Shown here piece after piece: positions 35,846-43,365 of a stretch of 64,000 nt of DNA. Every line of letters starts with the position of its first letter. The first letter of the stretch is position 1. Source of the DNA: Leeuwenhoekiella aestuarii. Lineage in GTDB: Bacteria; Bacteroidota; Bacteroidia; Flavobacteriales; Flavobacteriaceae. The stretch is from the NCBI RefSeq assembly GCF_004104055.1, contig NZ_QOVJ01000009.1, positions 43,385 through 107,384 of the forward strand, in the 5' to 3' direction. Position numbers and translations under genes: made by a program. Under the pieces are notes generated by a model. The model was not told where the DNA came from and did no database searches. It was given only the letters and a program-made list of their open reading frames with translations.

Positions 35846-36004
35846 ATGTCAATTCTTACAATAATAATTTCTATTCTTTTACCACCACTAGGTGTAGCAA
35901 TGGCAAAAGGTATTGGTAAAGATTTTGTTATCAACGTGATTCTTACTTTACTAGGCTGGTTGCCTGGGGTAATTCACGCATTTTATGTGAATAGCAGAGG
36001 CTAA
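35846..36004 (+). CDS. Pmp3/YqaE (UPF0057) family small membrane protein
   Basis: A 52-residue protein, too short for most gene finders, reading MSILTIIISILLPPLGVAMA then KGIGKDFVINVILTLLGWLP and ending HAFYVNSRG. Two membrane segments with LPPLGV and LGWLPGVIHAFY are the signature of the Pmp3/YqaE family, small stress-linked membrane proteins thought to affect membrane potential or ion balance. A complete hairpin terminator follows 24 bases after the stop, and the next gene starts directly on the T-run of that terminator. Confidence 0.93.
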   Translation: MSILTIIISILLPPLGVAMAKGIGKDFVINVILTLLGWLPGVIHAFYVNSRG

Positions 36005-36027
36005 GTCTAAAAGTAATATGCAGCATT

Positions 36028-36062
36028 GGGTTTTATAAGTATATTTATAAAACCCTTTTTTT
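36028..36062 (+). terminator. Hairpin terminator abutting the next start codon
   Basis: Perfect 11-bp stem GGGTTTTATAA / TTATAAAACCC, six-base loop, seven T residues (36056-36062), then ATG at 36063 without a gap. The loop side contains TATATTTA (36040-36047), one base off the -7 consensus. Confidence 0.85.
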
Positions 36063-36587
36063 ATGCGTATTCTTTTTTCTGGATTAATCTTTTTTGCACT
36101 TTCTATACAGGCGTTGTGCGCGCAAACAAACTTCAAGTCTGGAGCTTTAACTGCTGCTGTTATTTCTAGCAATAGTCAACAAACACTACATTTTTATAGA
36201 GATATTTTAGGACTTAAAGATGCCGGCGGATTCACTATTGATGTAGCCTTTGCAGAACGTTTAGGCTTGTCAGCTGGTGTTCCTTTTGAAGTAACCGTGT
36301 TGAAGTTCACAGATTCGCCAGATTCTTCACAACTTAAAATCGTATCATTTAAAGAAGAGGAAGACCTGAATGTTGAAGAAGTAAAAACCAGTATTCAAGA
36401 GCAATTAGGTTTGCAATATTTAACCCTTCAAGTGTATTCTTTAGATCCCATTATAACGCGTCTAAAAAAAGAAGGCATTTTGCCGGAAGCAGAAACGCCT
36501 ATTGATCTTGGTAATGGTAGCTTTCTGATTTTGCTGAAAGATCCTGATGGTGTTTTTGTTGAGGTTATAGGAAGTTTAACCCTGTAA
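36063..36587 (+). CDS. Exported VOC (glyoxalase-like) domain protein
   Basis: A 174-residue protein with a signal peptide (MRILFSGLIFFALSIQALCA). The rest is a vicinal-oxygen-chelate fold: first half SNSQQTLHFYRDILGLKDAGG and second half with LKDPDGVFVEVIG, the usual end of the second beta-alpha-beta-beta-beta module. VOC proteins bind metals and small molecules or resist toxic compounds; the substrate here is unknown and secretion is unusual for the family. The ATG is forced by the signal peptide, although it sits right on the T-run of the preceding terminator. It converges on the hemerythrin gene with a 2-base gap. Confidence 0.8.
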   Translation: MRILFSGLIFFALSIQALCAQTNFKSGALTAAVISSNSQQTLHFYRDILGLKDAGGFTIDVAFAERLGLSAGVPFEVTVLKFTDSPDSSQLKIVSFKEEEDLNVEEVKTSIQEQLGLQYLTLQVYSLDPIITRLKKEGILPEAETPIDLGNGSFLILLKDPDGVFVEVIGSLTL

Positions 36588-36589
36588 TC

Positions 36590-37024
36590 TTATCGGTTTT
36601 CTTGCATTTGTTTTTGATAGTCTTTTGCGATATCTATCTTTTGTTTTTCAGTAAAAACTTTTCCTGCTAATTGAAAAAAGCTGTGTTCTTCATCTTTCAG
36701 ATGATGCTCTACTTTCTCACAAAGCTGTTTAGCATAAACTAACCAGGCAGGGGAATCCATCTCAGTATCATCAATCTTTTCTATAAGTTCATCCATTTCG
36801 TGATGTTCTGCAATGCCGTGACGCGCGTGTTCTTGCATCATATCGTTATGAATAAGTGGAGAATAAAACGTACGCTCTTCTGCATCAGCATGAATCTCGA
36901 GCTCTTTCTTTAATTGTTCCCAAAGCAATTTACGGTCTTTGCTTTCTCCAGAAGTAGAAGTTACAAGTTCGCAAAGCTGTCTCTGTTTATCATGATCTTT
37001 ACGGATGGCTTCAAAAATATTCAT
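36590..37024 (-). CDS. Hemerythrin-like (HHE) domain protein
   Basis: A 144-residue four-helix protein. Likely iron ligands: H10 in RKDHDKQ, HADAEER (helix 2), HHEMDEL (helix 3) and HHLKDEEHSFF (helix 4), the H-HxxxE-H-HxxxE arrangement of HHE cation-binding domains. Such cytoplasmic proteins bind O2, NO or iron and can act in iron-sulphur repair or oxygen sensing. Monocistronic, convergent with the VOC gene. Confidence 0.87.
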   Translation of the reverse strand: MNIFEAIRKDHDKQRQLCELVTSTSGESKDRKLLWEQLKKELEIHADAEERTFYSPLIHNDMMQEHARHGIAEHHEMDELIEKIDDTEMDSPAWLVYAKQLCEKVEHHLKDEEHSFFQLAGKVFTEKQKIDIAKDYQKQMQENR

Positions 37025-37138
37025 GGCGTAGTTTTTTAGATTTTTATTGAAAATACACCGAAGCTTTTCAGTAGACTGTTAACAAAGTATCAATTTTTAC
37101 TATTATTGATAATACTTGATTCATCTATATGGTTAGGG

Positions 37139-37843
37139 CTATTTCTTGAGATGCTTAGAATAGTAAGCCAGTAATTCTTCGGCTGAAGCACCAAACCATT
37201 TTTTGACATAAATAGTCCAAAAATGATATTGTACATACCACACGCCATACTTGTCATACATACGTGCTGAAGATTTAATAGGATACTGAATAACTACAAA
37301 GGAGTTTCGAGCATACAGTTCATTAATAAGAATATTATCCTCATAAATAATATAATTTTCATTAAAACCGCCTATTTCATCAAAAAGTTCATGTGTAATA
37401 AACTGGCTTTGATCACCACCGCGACACGCTCTCCAACTAAATTTTGTTAAGTAACTCGCCAGACGCAACCACCAATGATTGCTGTCAAAGCGCATTTTAA
37501 AACAACCTGCAGGATTGCCTTTAGCAACCTCGTTAGCTATGTGTTTGTCAAAGTCTTTAGGAGGGAAAGAATCTGCGTGTAAAAAATATAAAACAGATCC
37601 ATTGGCATTATCAGCACCAGTGTTCATCTGCCTTGCGCGACCACGCTCTGAAGATAGAACCTGAATTTTAAGTGTATTTTCAGCTTGAATTTGTTTGGCT
37701 ACAGATAACGTTTCATCTGTGCTGCCACCATCTACAACTATGATCTCTAATGAATTTGTATCTGCTGCATGATCAGCAAGATGCTTTAAAAGAAAGGGTA
37801 AGTTTTCCGCTTCGTTAAGAACCGGGATGACAATACTAATCAT
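37139..37843 (-). CDS. TIGR04283-type family 2 glycosyltransferase
   Basis: A 234-residue GT2: SIVIPVLNEAENLPFLL, VVDGGSTDET, the RGRARQMNTGA block and YFLHADSFPP, then FKMRFDS and GGDQSQFITHELFDEIGGF. The RARQMN...LHADS combination identifies the TIGR04283 group, which is annotated as arsenosugar biosynthesis glycosyltransferase because it often sits beside arsenic methylation genes. No arsM or arsS is in this window, so that function is not supported by context here. A bidirectional terminator separates it from the DUF547 gene upstream on the same strand. Confidence 0.83.
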   Translation of the reverse strand: MISIVIPVLNEAENLPFLLKHLADHAADTNSLEIIVVDGGSTDETLSVAKQIQAENTLKIQVLSSERGRARQMNTGADNANGSVLYFLHADSFPPKDFDKHIANEVAKGNPAGCFKMRFDSNHWWLRLASYLTKFSWRACRGGDQSQFITHELFDEIGGFNENYIIYEDNILINELYARNSFVVIQYPIKSSARMYDKYGVWYVQYHFWTIYVKKWFGASAEELLAYYSKHLKK

Positions 37844-37922
37844 AAAGTTAAGTTCGATAAATCAAAAGGTTTAGATCAGGTAAGCCTTTCAAAGCTAAAT
37901 TAATTCTTACGCATTAAGCATG

Positions 37923-37951
37923 AAAAATCCCGAATAGATTTCGGGATTTTT
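37923..37951. terminator. Bidirectional hairpin terminator
   Basis: AAAAATCCCGAA / TTCGGGATTTTT, perfect 12-bp stem with a 5-base loop. It ends the DUF547 transcript on the minus strand. Confidence 0.88.
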
Positions 37952-37971
37952 ATAAAAATTAATCTGTTGGG

Positions 37972-38763
37972 CTACTGCTCATTTAAATTCCAGTCATAAT
38001 CTTTATAAGAGATTGTTGCGCCAGAATTTATTTTAGTTTTACTGTATTGATTAATATAATCTACTACAGTAGGAGATTTATCGCTTATAAAATCTTTTTT
38101 ATACCAGTCAAAAATTGAAGAGATTTTGGGACTGTTAGCGCTAATATCATTCTTGTCAGAATTTATAAATTCTCTAGTTGCGCGCTCTAATTGCTCATTA
38201 ATTTTTCCGGCGGTATAAGCTTCATTCAATAATTTAGGGCAAGACATAGAAGCACAGTTGATTGCAAAATGTATACGCGGCTCGTTCATTTTACGAAGTA
38301 CGCCGTTTTCAATTCCACCTAGAGAAAGTTCTTTATTACCAACAGGCACAATACCCTTTGTCCACGCTCCATTAATATCTTTTATACTTTTTACCGGGTA
38401 ATTATCTAAAATCAAATCTACAGTATAAGCATTATACAAATTGATGTAATATGCCAGTAATTCCTGTACAGACCAGTCGTTAGAGGGTTCATAACCAGAT
38501 AGCTTTTTTAAATACGCATCTAATTTAGAACGGTCGGCTTTAAACCCTTCATAATCAACCATCCCATTTGCGTCAACATTCTTTTTAAGTAAAGCATCCC
38601 ACGCACTGTGATCTACATTTTCTGCAGAGTTTGCTGTTGTTGAAGTTAAATTTTCTCCGGCCTGTTTAGTCGGTTGCCCACCACTTGTAATACCCGCTGC
38701 AGAAAGTAAGTTGCAACTGTTTAATGTGAAGGCCAATGTAAGGCATATAAATACTCTTTTCAT
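37972..38763 (-). CDS. DUF547 domain lipoprotein
   Basis: A 263-residue protein from ATG 38763 (MKRVFICLTLAFTLNSC, lipobox Cys17); another ATG four codons upstream is possible. The DUF547 domain fills residues about 60-250 (AWDALLKKNVDANGMVDYEGF, SVQELLAYYINLYNAYTVDLI, HFAINCASMSCPKL, FDWYKKDF). The CASxSCP segment with an upstream His suggests a papain-like Cys/His pair, a point proposed for this fold but not proven. Function unknown; located at the outer or inner membrane as a lipoprotein. Confidence 0.85.
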   Translation of the reverse strand: MKRVFICLTLAFTLNSCNLLSAAGITSGGQPTKQAGENLTSTTANSAENVDHSAWDALLKKNVDANGMVDYEGFKADRSKLDAYLKKLSGYEPSNDWSVQELLAYYINLYNAYTVDLILDNYPVKSIKDINGAWTKGIVPVGNKELSLGGIENGVLRKMNEPRIHFAINCASMSCPKLLNEAYTAGKINEQLERATREFINSDKNDISANSPKISSIFDWYKKDFISDKSPTVVDYINQYSKTKINSGATISYKDYDWNLNEQ

Positions 38764-39088
38764 AAGAAGATACATAATCTGTTTATTTGGTAATACATAC
38801 GCAAGATAGGAGGATGTAGATTTGAGATGTCTAATATTAACAGCATTCTTAACAGATTTTAGGTATAATTTAGCCTTTTATATGTTTTTGTGTAGGTAGG
38901 GCATTGATTTACTAGTTATTAGCTAAATAAATCATTGTTGATTTCTGAGCCGTTAATTATCGTAATTTTGCAGCGCAAAAACTACCTTGAGATAAAATGC
39001 TCAGGGGAATAATTTGAGATCACGATTGTTTTTTTTAACAATTGCGTTGTCAAATCTCGATTATCGAGAAAAGCACAAAGAAAGATTT
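38764..39088. other. Intergenic region upstream of der
   Basis: 325 bases between divergent genes. It holds the der promoter (38963-38970) and an AT-rich stretch without a coding frame I would support. A frame open from 39014 into der (25 extra residues) has no family character and is taken as leader. Confidence 0.5.
38963..38970 (+). promoter_or_regulatory. Promoter of der (TTG-N22-TAATTTTG)
   Basis: TAATTTTG matches the -7 consensus; a TTG at 38938-38940 lies 22 bases upstream, within the usual spacing for -33. It predicts a leader of about 115 nt before ATG 39089. Confidence 0.6.
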
Positions 39089-40390
39089 ATGAGTATTGTA
39101 GCTATTGTAGGGAGACCTAATGTGGGAAAATCCACTTTTTTTAATCGCCTCATTCAACGTAGGGAAGCCATTGTTGATTCAGTAAGCGGTGTTACGCGTG
39201 ATCGTCATTATGGAAAGACTGACTGGAACGGAAAGGAATTTTCTGTTATTGATACCGGCGGGTATGTAAAAGGAAGTGATGACGTATTTGAAGAACAGAT
39301 TGATAAGCAAGTAGAACTTGCTATTGAAGAAGCAGACGCTATAATTTTTATGGTTGATGTAGAAAGCGGAGTTACCGGCATGGACGAAGATGTAGCTACG
39401 CTTCTTAGACGCCAGTCAAAACCGGTTTTCTTGGCGATCAATAAGGTAGACAACGCAATGCGTGAAGAAAACGCCGTAGAGTTTTATAGTCTGGGGCTGG
39501 GTGATTACTATACCATAGCAAGTATTAGCGGTAGTGGTACGGGTGATTTACTTGATGCGCTTGTTGAGGTGTTACCAGAGAAAGAAGAAGTAGAAGAAAG
39601 CATTTTGCCTCGTTTTGCTGTGGTAGGGAGACCTAACGCAGGCAAATCATCTTTTATCAATGCTTTAATTGGTGAAGATCGATATATCGTTACCGATATT
39701 GCCGGGACTACAAGAGATTCGATTGATACAAAATATAACCGTTTTGGCTTTGAATTTAATCTTGTAGATACTGCCGGGATTCGTCGTAAATCTAAGGTTA
39801 AAGAAGATCTAGAGTTTTATTCTGTTATGCGATCTGTTCGGGCAATAGAGCATTGTGATGTATGTCTGGTTGTTCTGGATGCAACAAGGGGATTTGACGG
39901 GCAGGTTCAAAATATTTTTTGGCTCGCAGAGCGGAATAAAAAAGGAATCGTTATTCTCGTGAATAAGTGGGACTTGGTTGAAAAAGAAAACAAAACCATG
40001 CGTGAGTACGAGAAAATGATCCGTCAGGAGATGGAACCGTTTACTGATGTGCCTATTGTTTTTATTTCTGCACTCACTAAACAACGTGTTTATAAAGCGA
40101 TTGAAACAGCTGTAAAAGTTTTTGAAAATCGTACAAAGCGAATTAAAACAAGTGTGCTTAACGATTATATGTTACCGGTTATTGAAGCGACTCCACCACC
40201 GGCAACTAAAGGAAAATACATCAAAATAAAATACTGTATGCAGTTGCCTACACCGCATCCACAGTTTGCATTTTTCTGCAACCTGCCGCAGTATGTAAAA
40301 GATCCCTACAGGCGTTTTATAGAAAATAAATTACGTGAAGAGTTTGACTTTGAGGGTGTACCGGTAGCCGTATATTTCCGTAAGAAATAG
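39089..40390 (+). CDS. der: Ribosome-associated GTPase Der (EngA)
   Basis: A 433-residue protein with two consecutive GTPase domains and a KH-like C-terminal domain. First P-loop GRPNVGKST, with DTGG and NKVD; second P-loop GRPNAGKSS with DTAG and NKWD; C-terminal part [17 protein letters not shown] to the end. Der assists maturation of the 50S ribosomal subunit and is essential in most bacteria. Start set at ATG 39089 ([11 protein letters not shown]), the family start; the frame opens earlier. A perfect A/T-flanked terminator follows. Confidence 0.97.
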   Translation: MSIVAIVGRPNVGKSTFFNRLIQRREAIVDSVSGVTRDRHYGKTDWNGKEFSVIDTGGYVKGSDDVFEEQIDKQVELAIEEADAIIFMVDVESGVTGMDEDVATLLRRQSKPVFLAINKVDNAMREENAVEFYSLGLGDYYTIASISGSGTGDLLDALVEVLPEKEEVEESILPRFAVVGRPNAGKSSFINALIGEDRYIVTDIAGTTRDSIDTKYNRFGFEFNLVDTAGIRRKSKVKEDLEFYSVMRSVRAIEHCDVCLVVLDATRGFDGQVQNIFWLAERNKKGIVILVNKWDLVEKENKTMREYEKMIRQEMEPFTDVPIVFISALTKQRVYKAIETAVKVFENRTKRIKTSVLNDYMLPVIEATPPPATKGKYIKIKYCMQLPTPHPQFAFFCNLPQYVKDPYRRFIENKLREEFDFEGVPVAVYFRKK

Positions 40391-40412
40391 TAATAGCTTC
40401 ATCTATTTAAAT

Positions 40413-40452
40413 AACAAAAACCCACTTTTTTTAAAAAAAGTGGGTTTTTGTT
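40413..40452. terminator. Forty-base perfect palindrome terminator after der
   Basis: AACAAAAACCCACTTTTTTT followed directly by its reverse complement; the GC-containing part is CCCAC/GTGGG. Works in either direction. Confidence 0.85.
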
Positions 40453-40513
40453 TTAAACCTTTTGTGTTTTATTCAGTCATAGAATAAACGTATACTGTAC
40501 ATATATTGGGTTT

Positions 40514-43255
40514 ATGAAGCACTTTCTACTGCTACTATTTGGGGTTTTGTTAGGTCAGTCCCTGCTCGCGCAAAACTTTGAACTTTCAGGAAAAATTTTA
40601 GATAATAGCGGAACTCCGTTAGAATCTGCTACGGTTTATGTTGAAAAGATAAGCGACAGCACGCTGGTAACTTACGGAATCACAGATCGAAAAGGATTTT
40701 TTGAGATGGCGGGAACAACAGAGCAAAAGGAGCTTAATCTTTTTGTTTCTTATGCCGGCTTTAAACCAATGCGTAAAAAGGTTACGATAACCCCCAAGAT
40801 GGATCTAGGTGATCTCAAACTAGAGGTGCAAGATAATTTATTAGACGAGGTGGTTGTAGTTGCAAATCGTGCACCAGTAACGGTAAAAAAGGACACGCTT
40901 GAGTTTAATGCGTCTTCTTTTGATACCAGACCCGATGCGAATCTTGAAGAACTGCTGAAAAAGCTTCCGGGTGCTGAAGTAGATTCAGATGGGGCTATAA
41001 CCATTAACGGAAAACCGGTTTCGAGAATTCTGGTAAACGGAAAGGAGTTCTTTGGTGACGACCCTAAAATCGCGACTAAAAACCTTCCGAAGGAAATTAT
41101 AGAGAAATTACATGTCGTTGATACTAAGACCAAATCTGAAGAGTTTACCGGGAAGTCTGGAGATTCTGAAAATAAGACGATTAATATAACCATTAAAAAA
41201 GATAAAAACAAAGGCTACTTTGCCAGAGCAACTTTAGGTGGTGGTACTAATGAGCGCTATGAGATGAGCGCTATAGGCAACGTTTTTAAAGATAATATGC
41301 GTTTAACGGCTCTGGCGGGATCTAACAACATCAACAGTTCTGGATTTGATTTTGATGATGTTTATGGGATGATGGGGCGTAGTGGTGCCAGAGCAGTAGC
41401 TGCAGGAAATAGAAGTGGAGGAATCACAAAATCTGAAACGGCTGGTTTGAACTACAGCAATGACTGGAATGATAAATACGAATTTAACGGTGATTATTTC
41501 TTTGACCGTTCTGATACAGATACGCGTTCTCGAACTGAGCGCGAGAATATTTTACCTGACACTACGTATTATTCCAATTCAGAAAATAGAAGCAACGCAT
41601 TAAACGACAGGCATCGCGCCAACGCTCGATTTGAAGTAGAATTTGATACTCTAACCCGTCTTTCTTTTTCACCAAGATTCAATACTAACAAAACAAAATC
41701 TATACGTAGTTCGTTAGCTAATTCATTAGACGGAAACCGTGATCTTGTCAACAATACTGAGACTGCAAATCAGGGAGATGGATCGAGTTTTAGCTTTAAT
41801 AATGATCTTGACTTTATAAAACGTTTTGGGAGTAGAGGAGCCTATTTCAGGTTAGAGCTTTCGCAAGATTATAATGATCAGGTTAACGATGATTTTTATT
41901 TCTCACGTAGTGAATTTTTTGGAGATGAAGCCCGTACTGAAGTTCAAGATCAGTACATTGATGAAGATGAGAAACAGTATGAGTATGGCTTTGAAGTAGA
42001 GCAGCGACTGGTACTGGCGACAGATTTTTTTATGGATTTGGCGTATGATTTTTCTTCTGTAAAATCTCTAAACTCAAGATATGTTTATGAGGCCGATAAC
42101 GCCGGGAACTATACTGTGCAAAACGACACCTTAAGCAGTGATTTTGAAGTAAACACTATTCGCAATACACCCAGTTTAGGTTTAAATTACGACCACGAGG
42201 CGTGGCGCATCAATACTAACTTTGGACTGCTCAACACAATACTCAAAAATGAGAATTTACTCAACCCGGTAAATTTTGATAATACCTATAATAACCTGTA
42301 TTTAAGCGCACGGGTACGTTATGAATTAGAACGCTCAAAAAGTGTTTATTTAAATTATCGTACAAACGCAAACACCCCTTCAATACGCCAGTTGCAACCG
42401 GTGGCAGATAGAACAAATCCATTAAATATTGTAATTGGTAACCCCGAGCTGCGCCCTGCTTACAGCCATAATATTGATGGAGGTTTTAGAAGTTTCAACT
42501 TTGGAGCTGGTGGAGGTAGTGGTATTTTCAGTTCGTTCTCTCTGGATTTTACTGAGAATCAAGTGGTGTCTGTGAGTACTGTAGGTGATGATTTAAGACG
42601 AACCACAACCTATGCAAACGTAGATGGTGCGATGTCTGCTGGTGTACGCCTTTTTTATACTAAAAGTACACGTAAAGAAGAAAAAGAGTTTAGGTACCGG
42701 TTGAGTCTTTCTGGGAATTACAACAAGAATGTAGGTTTTACAAATGGAACGCTATTCAATTCAAAACGCTTTAGTTTCAGCCCAGGGATTCGGCTTACTT
42801 ATGCAATTCAAGAGTTTTTTGAGCTGAATCCAAGTTATAGTCTTACGTATAATGATACACAGTATTCTATAAATGCTAACCGAAATGAAGATTTTATAAA
42901 TCATACTGTAGGTTTTGAAGCAACAACCTTCTGGCCTAAAAATGTAATTTTTGGTAATGATATCACTTACAATTACAATGGGAATGTTTCTCCCGGCTTT
43001 CAAAACTCTTCAATTCTATGGAATACGAGTTTAGGATATCAATTTTTAGATGAAAAAGCAACATTAAAATTAAAGGTTTACGATTTGCTCGATCAGGTGG
43101 TAGATACCCGAAGAATTATAGGTGATGATTATATTCAGGATACTAATAGTTTGATACTAACTCAATATGCGATGTTGAGTTTTACCTATAAACTGAGCAA
43201 TTTTGGTGGCAAGTCTGGAGGTGGAAATAGAAGAGGAGGTCCTGGGAGGAGATAG
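40514..43255 (+). CDS. Outer membrane beta-barrel receptor (TonB-receptor-like), copy 1
   Basis: A 913-residue exported protein: signal peptide (1-20, ending LLAQ), carboxypeptidase-regulatory-like domain (about 22-100), plug-like segment (EVVVVANRAPVTVKKDTLEF, then EELLKKLPGAEVDSDGAITI and ILVNGKEFFGDDP), and a long barrel of the OMP_b-brl_3 type ending AMLSFTYKLSNFG. A short Gly/Arg-rich tail (GGGNRRGGPGRR) extends past the last strand, which is unusual for a barrel. The family is related to TonB-dependent receptors but the ligand is unknown. A paralogue follows 110 bases downstream on the same strand. Confidence 0.88.
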   Translation: MKHFLLLLFGVLLGQSLLAQNFELSGKILDNSGTPLESATVYVEKISDSTLVTYGITDRKGFFEMAGTTEQKELNLFVSYAGFKPMRKKVTITPKMDLGDLKLEVQDNLLDEVVVVANRAPVTVKKDTLEFNASSFDTRPDANLEELLKKLPGAEVDSDGAITINGKPVSRILVNGKEFFGDDPKIATKNLPKEIIEKLHVVDTKTKSEEFTGKSGDSENKTINITIKKDKNKGYFARATLGGGTNERYEMSAIGNVFKDNMRLTALAGSNNINSSGFDFDDVYGMMGRSGARAVAAGNRSGGITKSETAGLNYSNDWNDKYEFNGDYFFDRSDTDTRSRTERENILPDTTYYSNSENRSNALNDRHRANARFEVEFDTLTRLSFSPRFNTNKTKSIRSSLANSLDGNRDLVNNTETANQGDGSSFSFNNDLDFIKRFGSRGAYFRLELSQDYNDQVNDDFYFSRSEFFGDEARTEVQDQYIDEDEKQYEYGFEVEQRLVLATDFFMDLAYDFSSVKSLNSRYVYEADNAGNYTVQNDTLSSDFEVNTIRNTPSLGLNYDHEAWRINTNFGLLNTILKNENLLNPVNFDNTYNNLYLSARVRYELERSKSVYLNYRTNANTPSIRQLQPVADRTNPLNIVIGNPELRPAYSHNIDGGFRSFNFGAGGGSGIFSSFSLDFTENQVVSVSTVGDDLRRTTTYANVDGAMSAGVRLFYTKSTRKEEKEFRYRLSLSGNYNKNVGFTNGTLFNSKRFSFSPGIRLTYAIQEFFELNPSYSLTYNDTQYSINANRNEDFINHTVGFEATTFWPKNVIFGNDITYNYNGNVSPGFQNSSILWNTSLGYQFLDEKATLKLKVYDLLDQVVDTRRIIGDDYIQDTNSLILTQYAMLSFTYKLSNFGGKSGGGNRRGGPGRR

Positions 43256-43365
43256 CTTGCTAATAAAGAGTGATTTATCAATAGTTAAAATTATCTTAAA
43301 CAGAACAACTAATTTTTTAGTTTTATTAAAAATACATTTCTTCGTACATCAATCAAAAAACAATC

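Noticed and set aside
37139..38763. Arsenosugar biosynthesis locus
   Set aside because: Only the TIGR04283-type glycosyltransferase and a DUF547 protein are present; no arsM, arsS or arsenic transporter is in reach.
40750..41211. 153-residue minus-strand frame inside the receptor gene
   Set aside because: Ser/Phe/Ile-rich antisense translation of a well-supported gene; no sign of own regulation.
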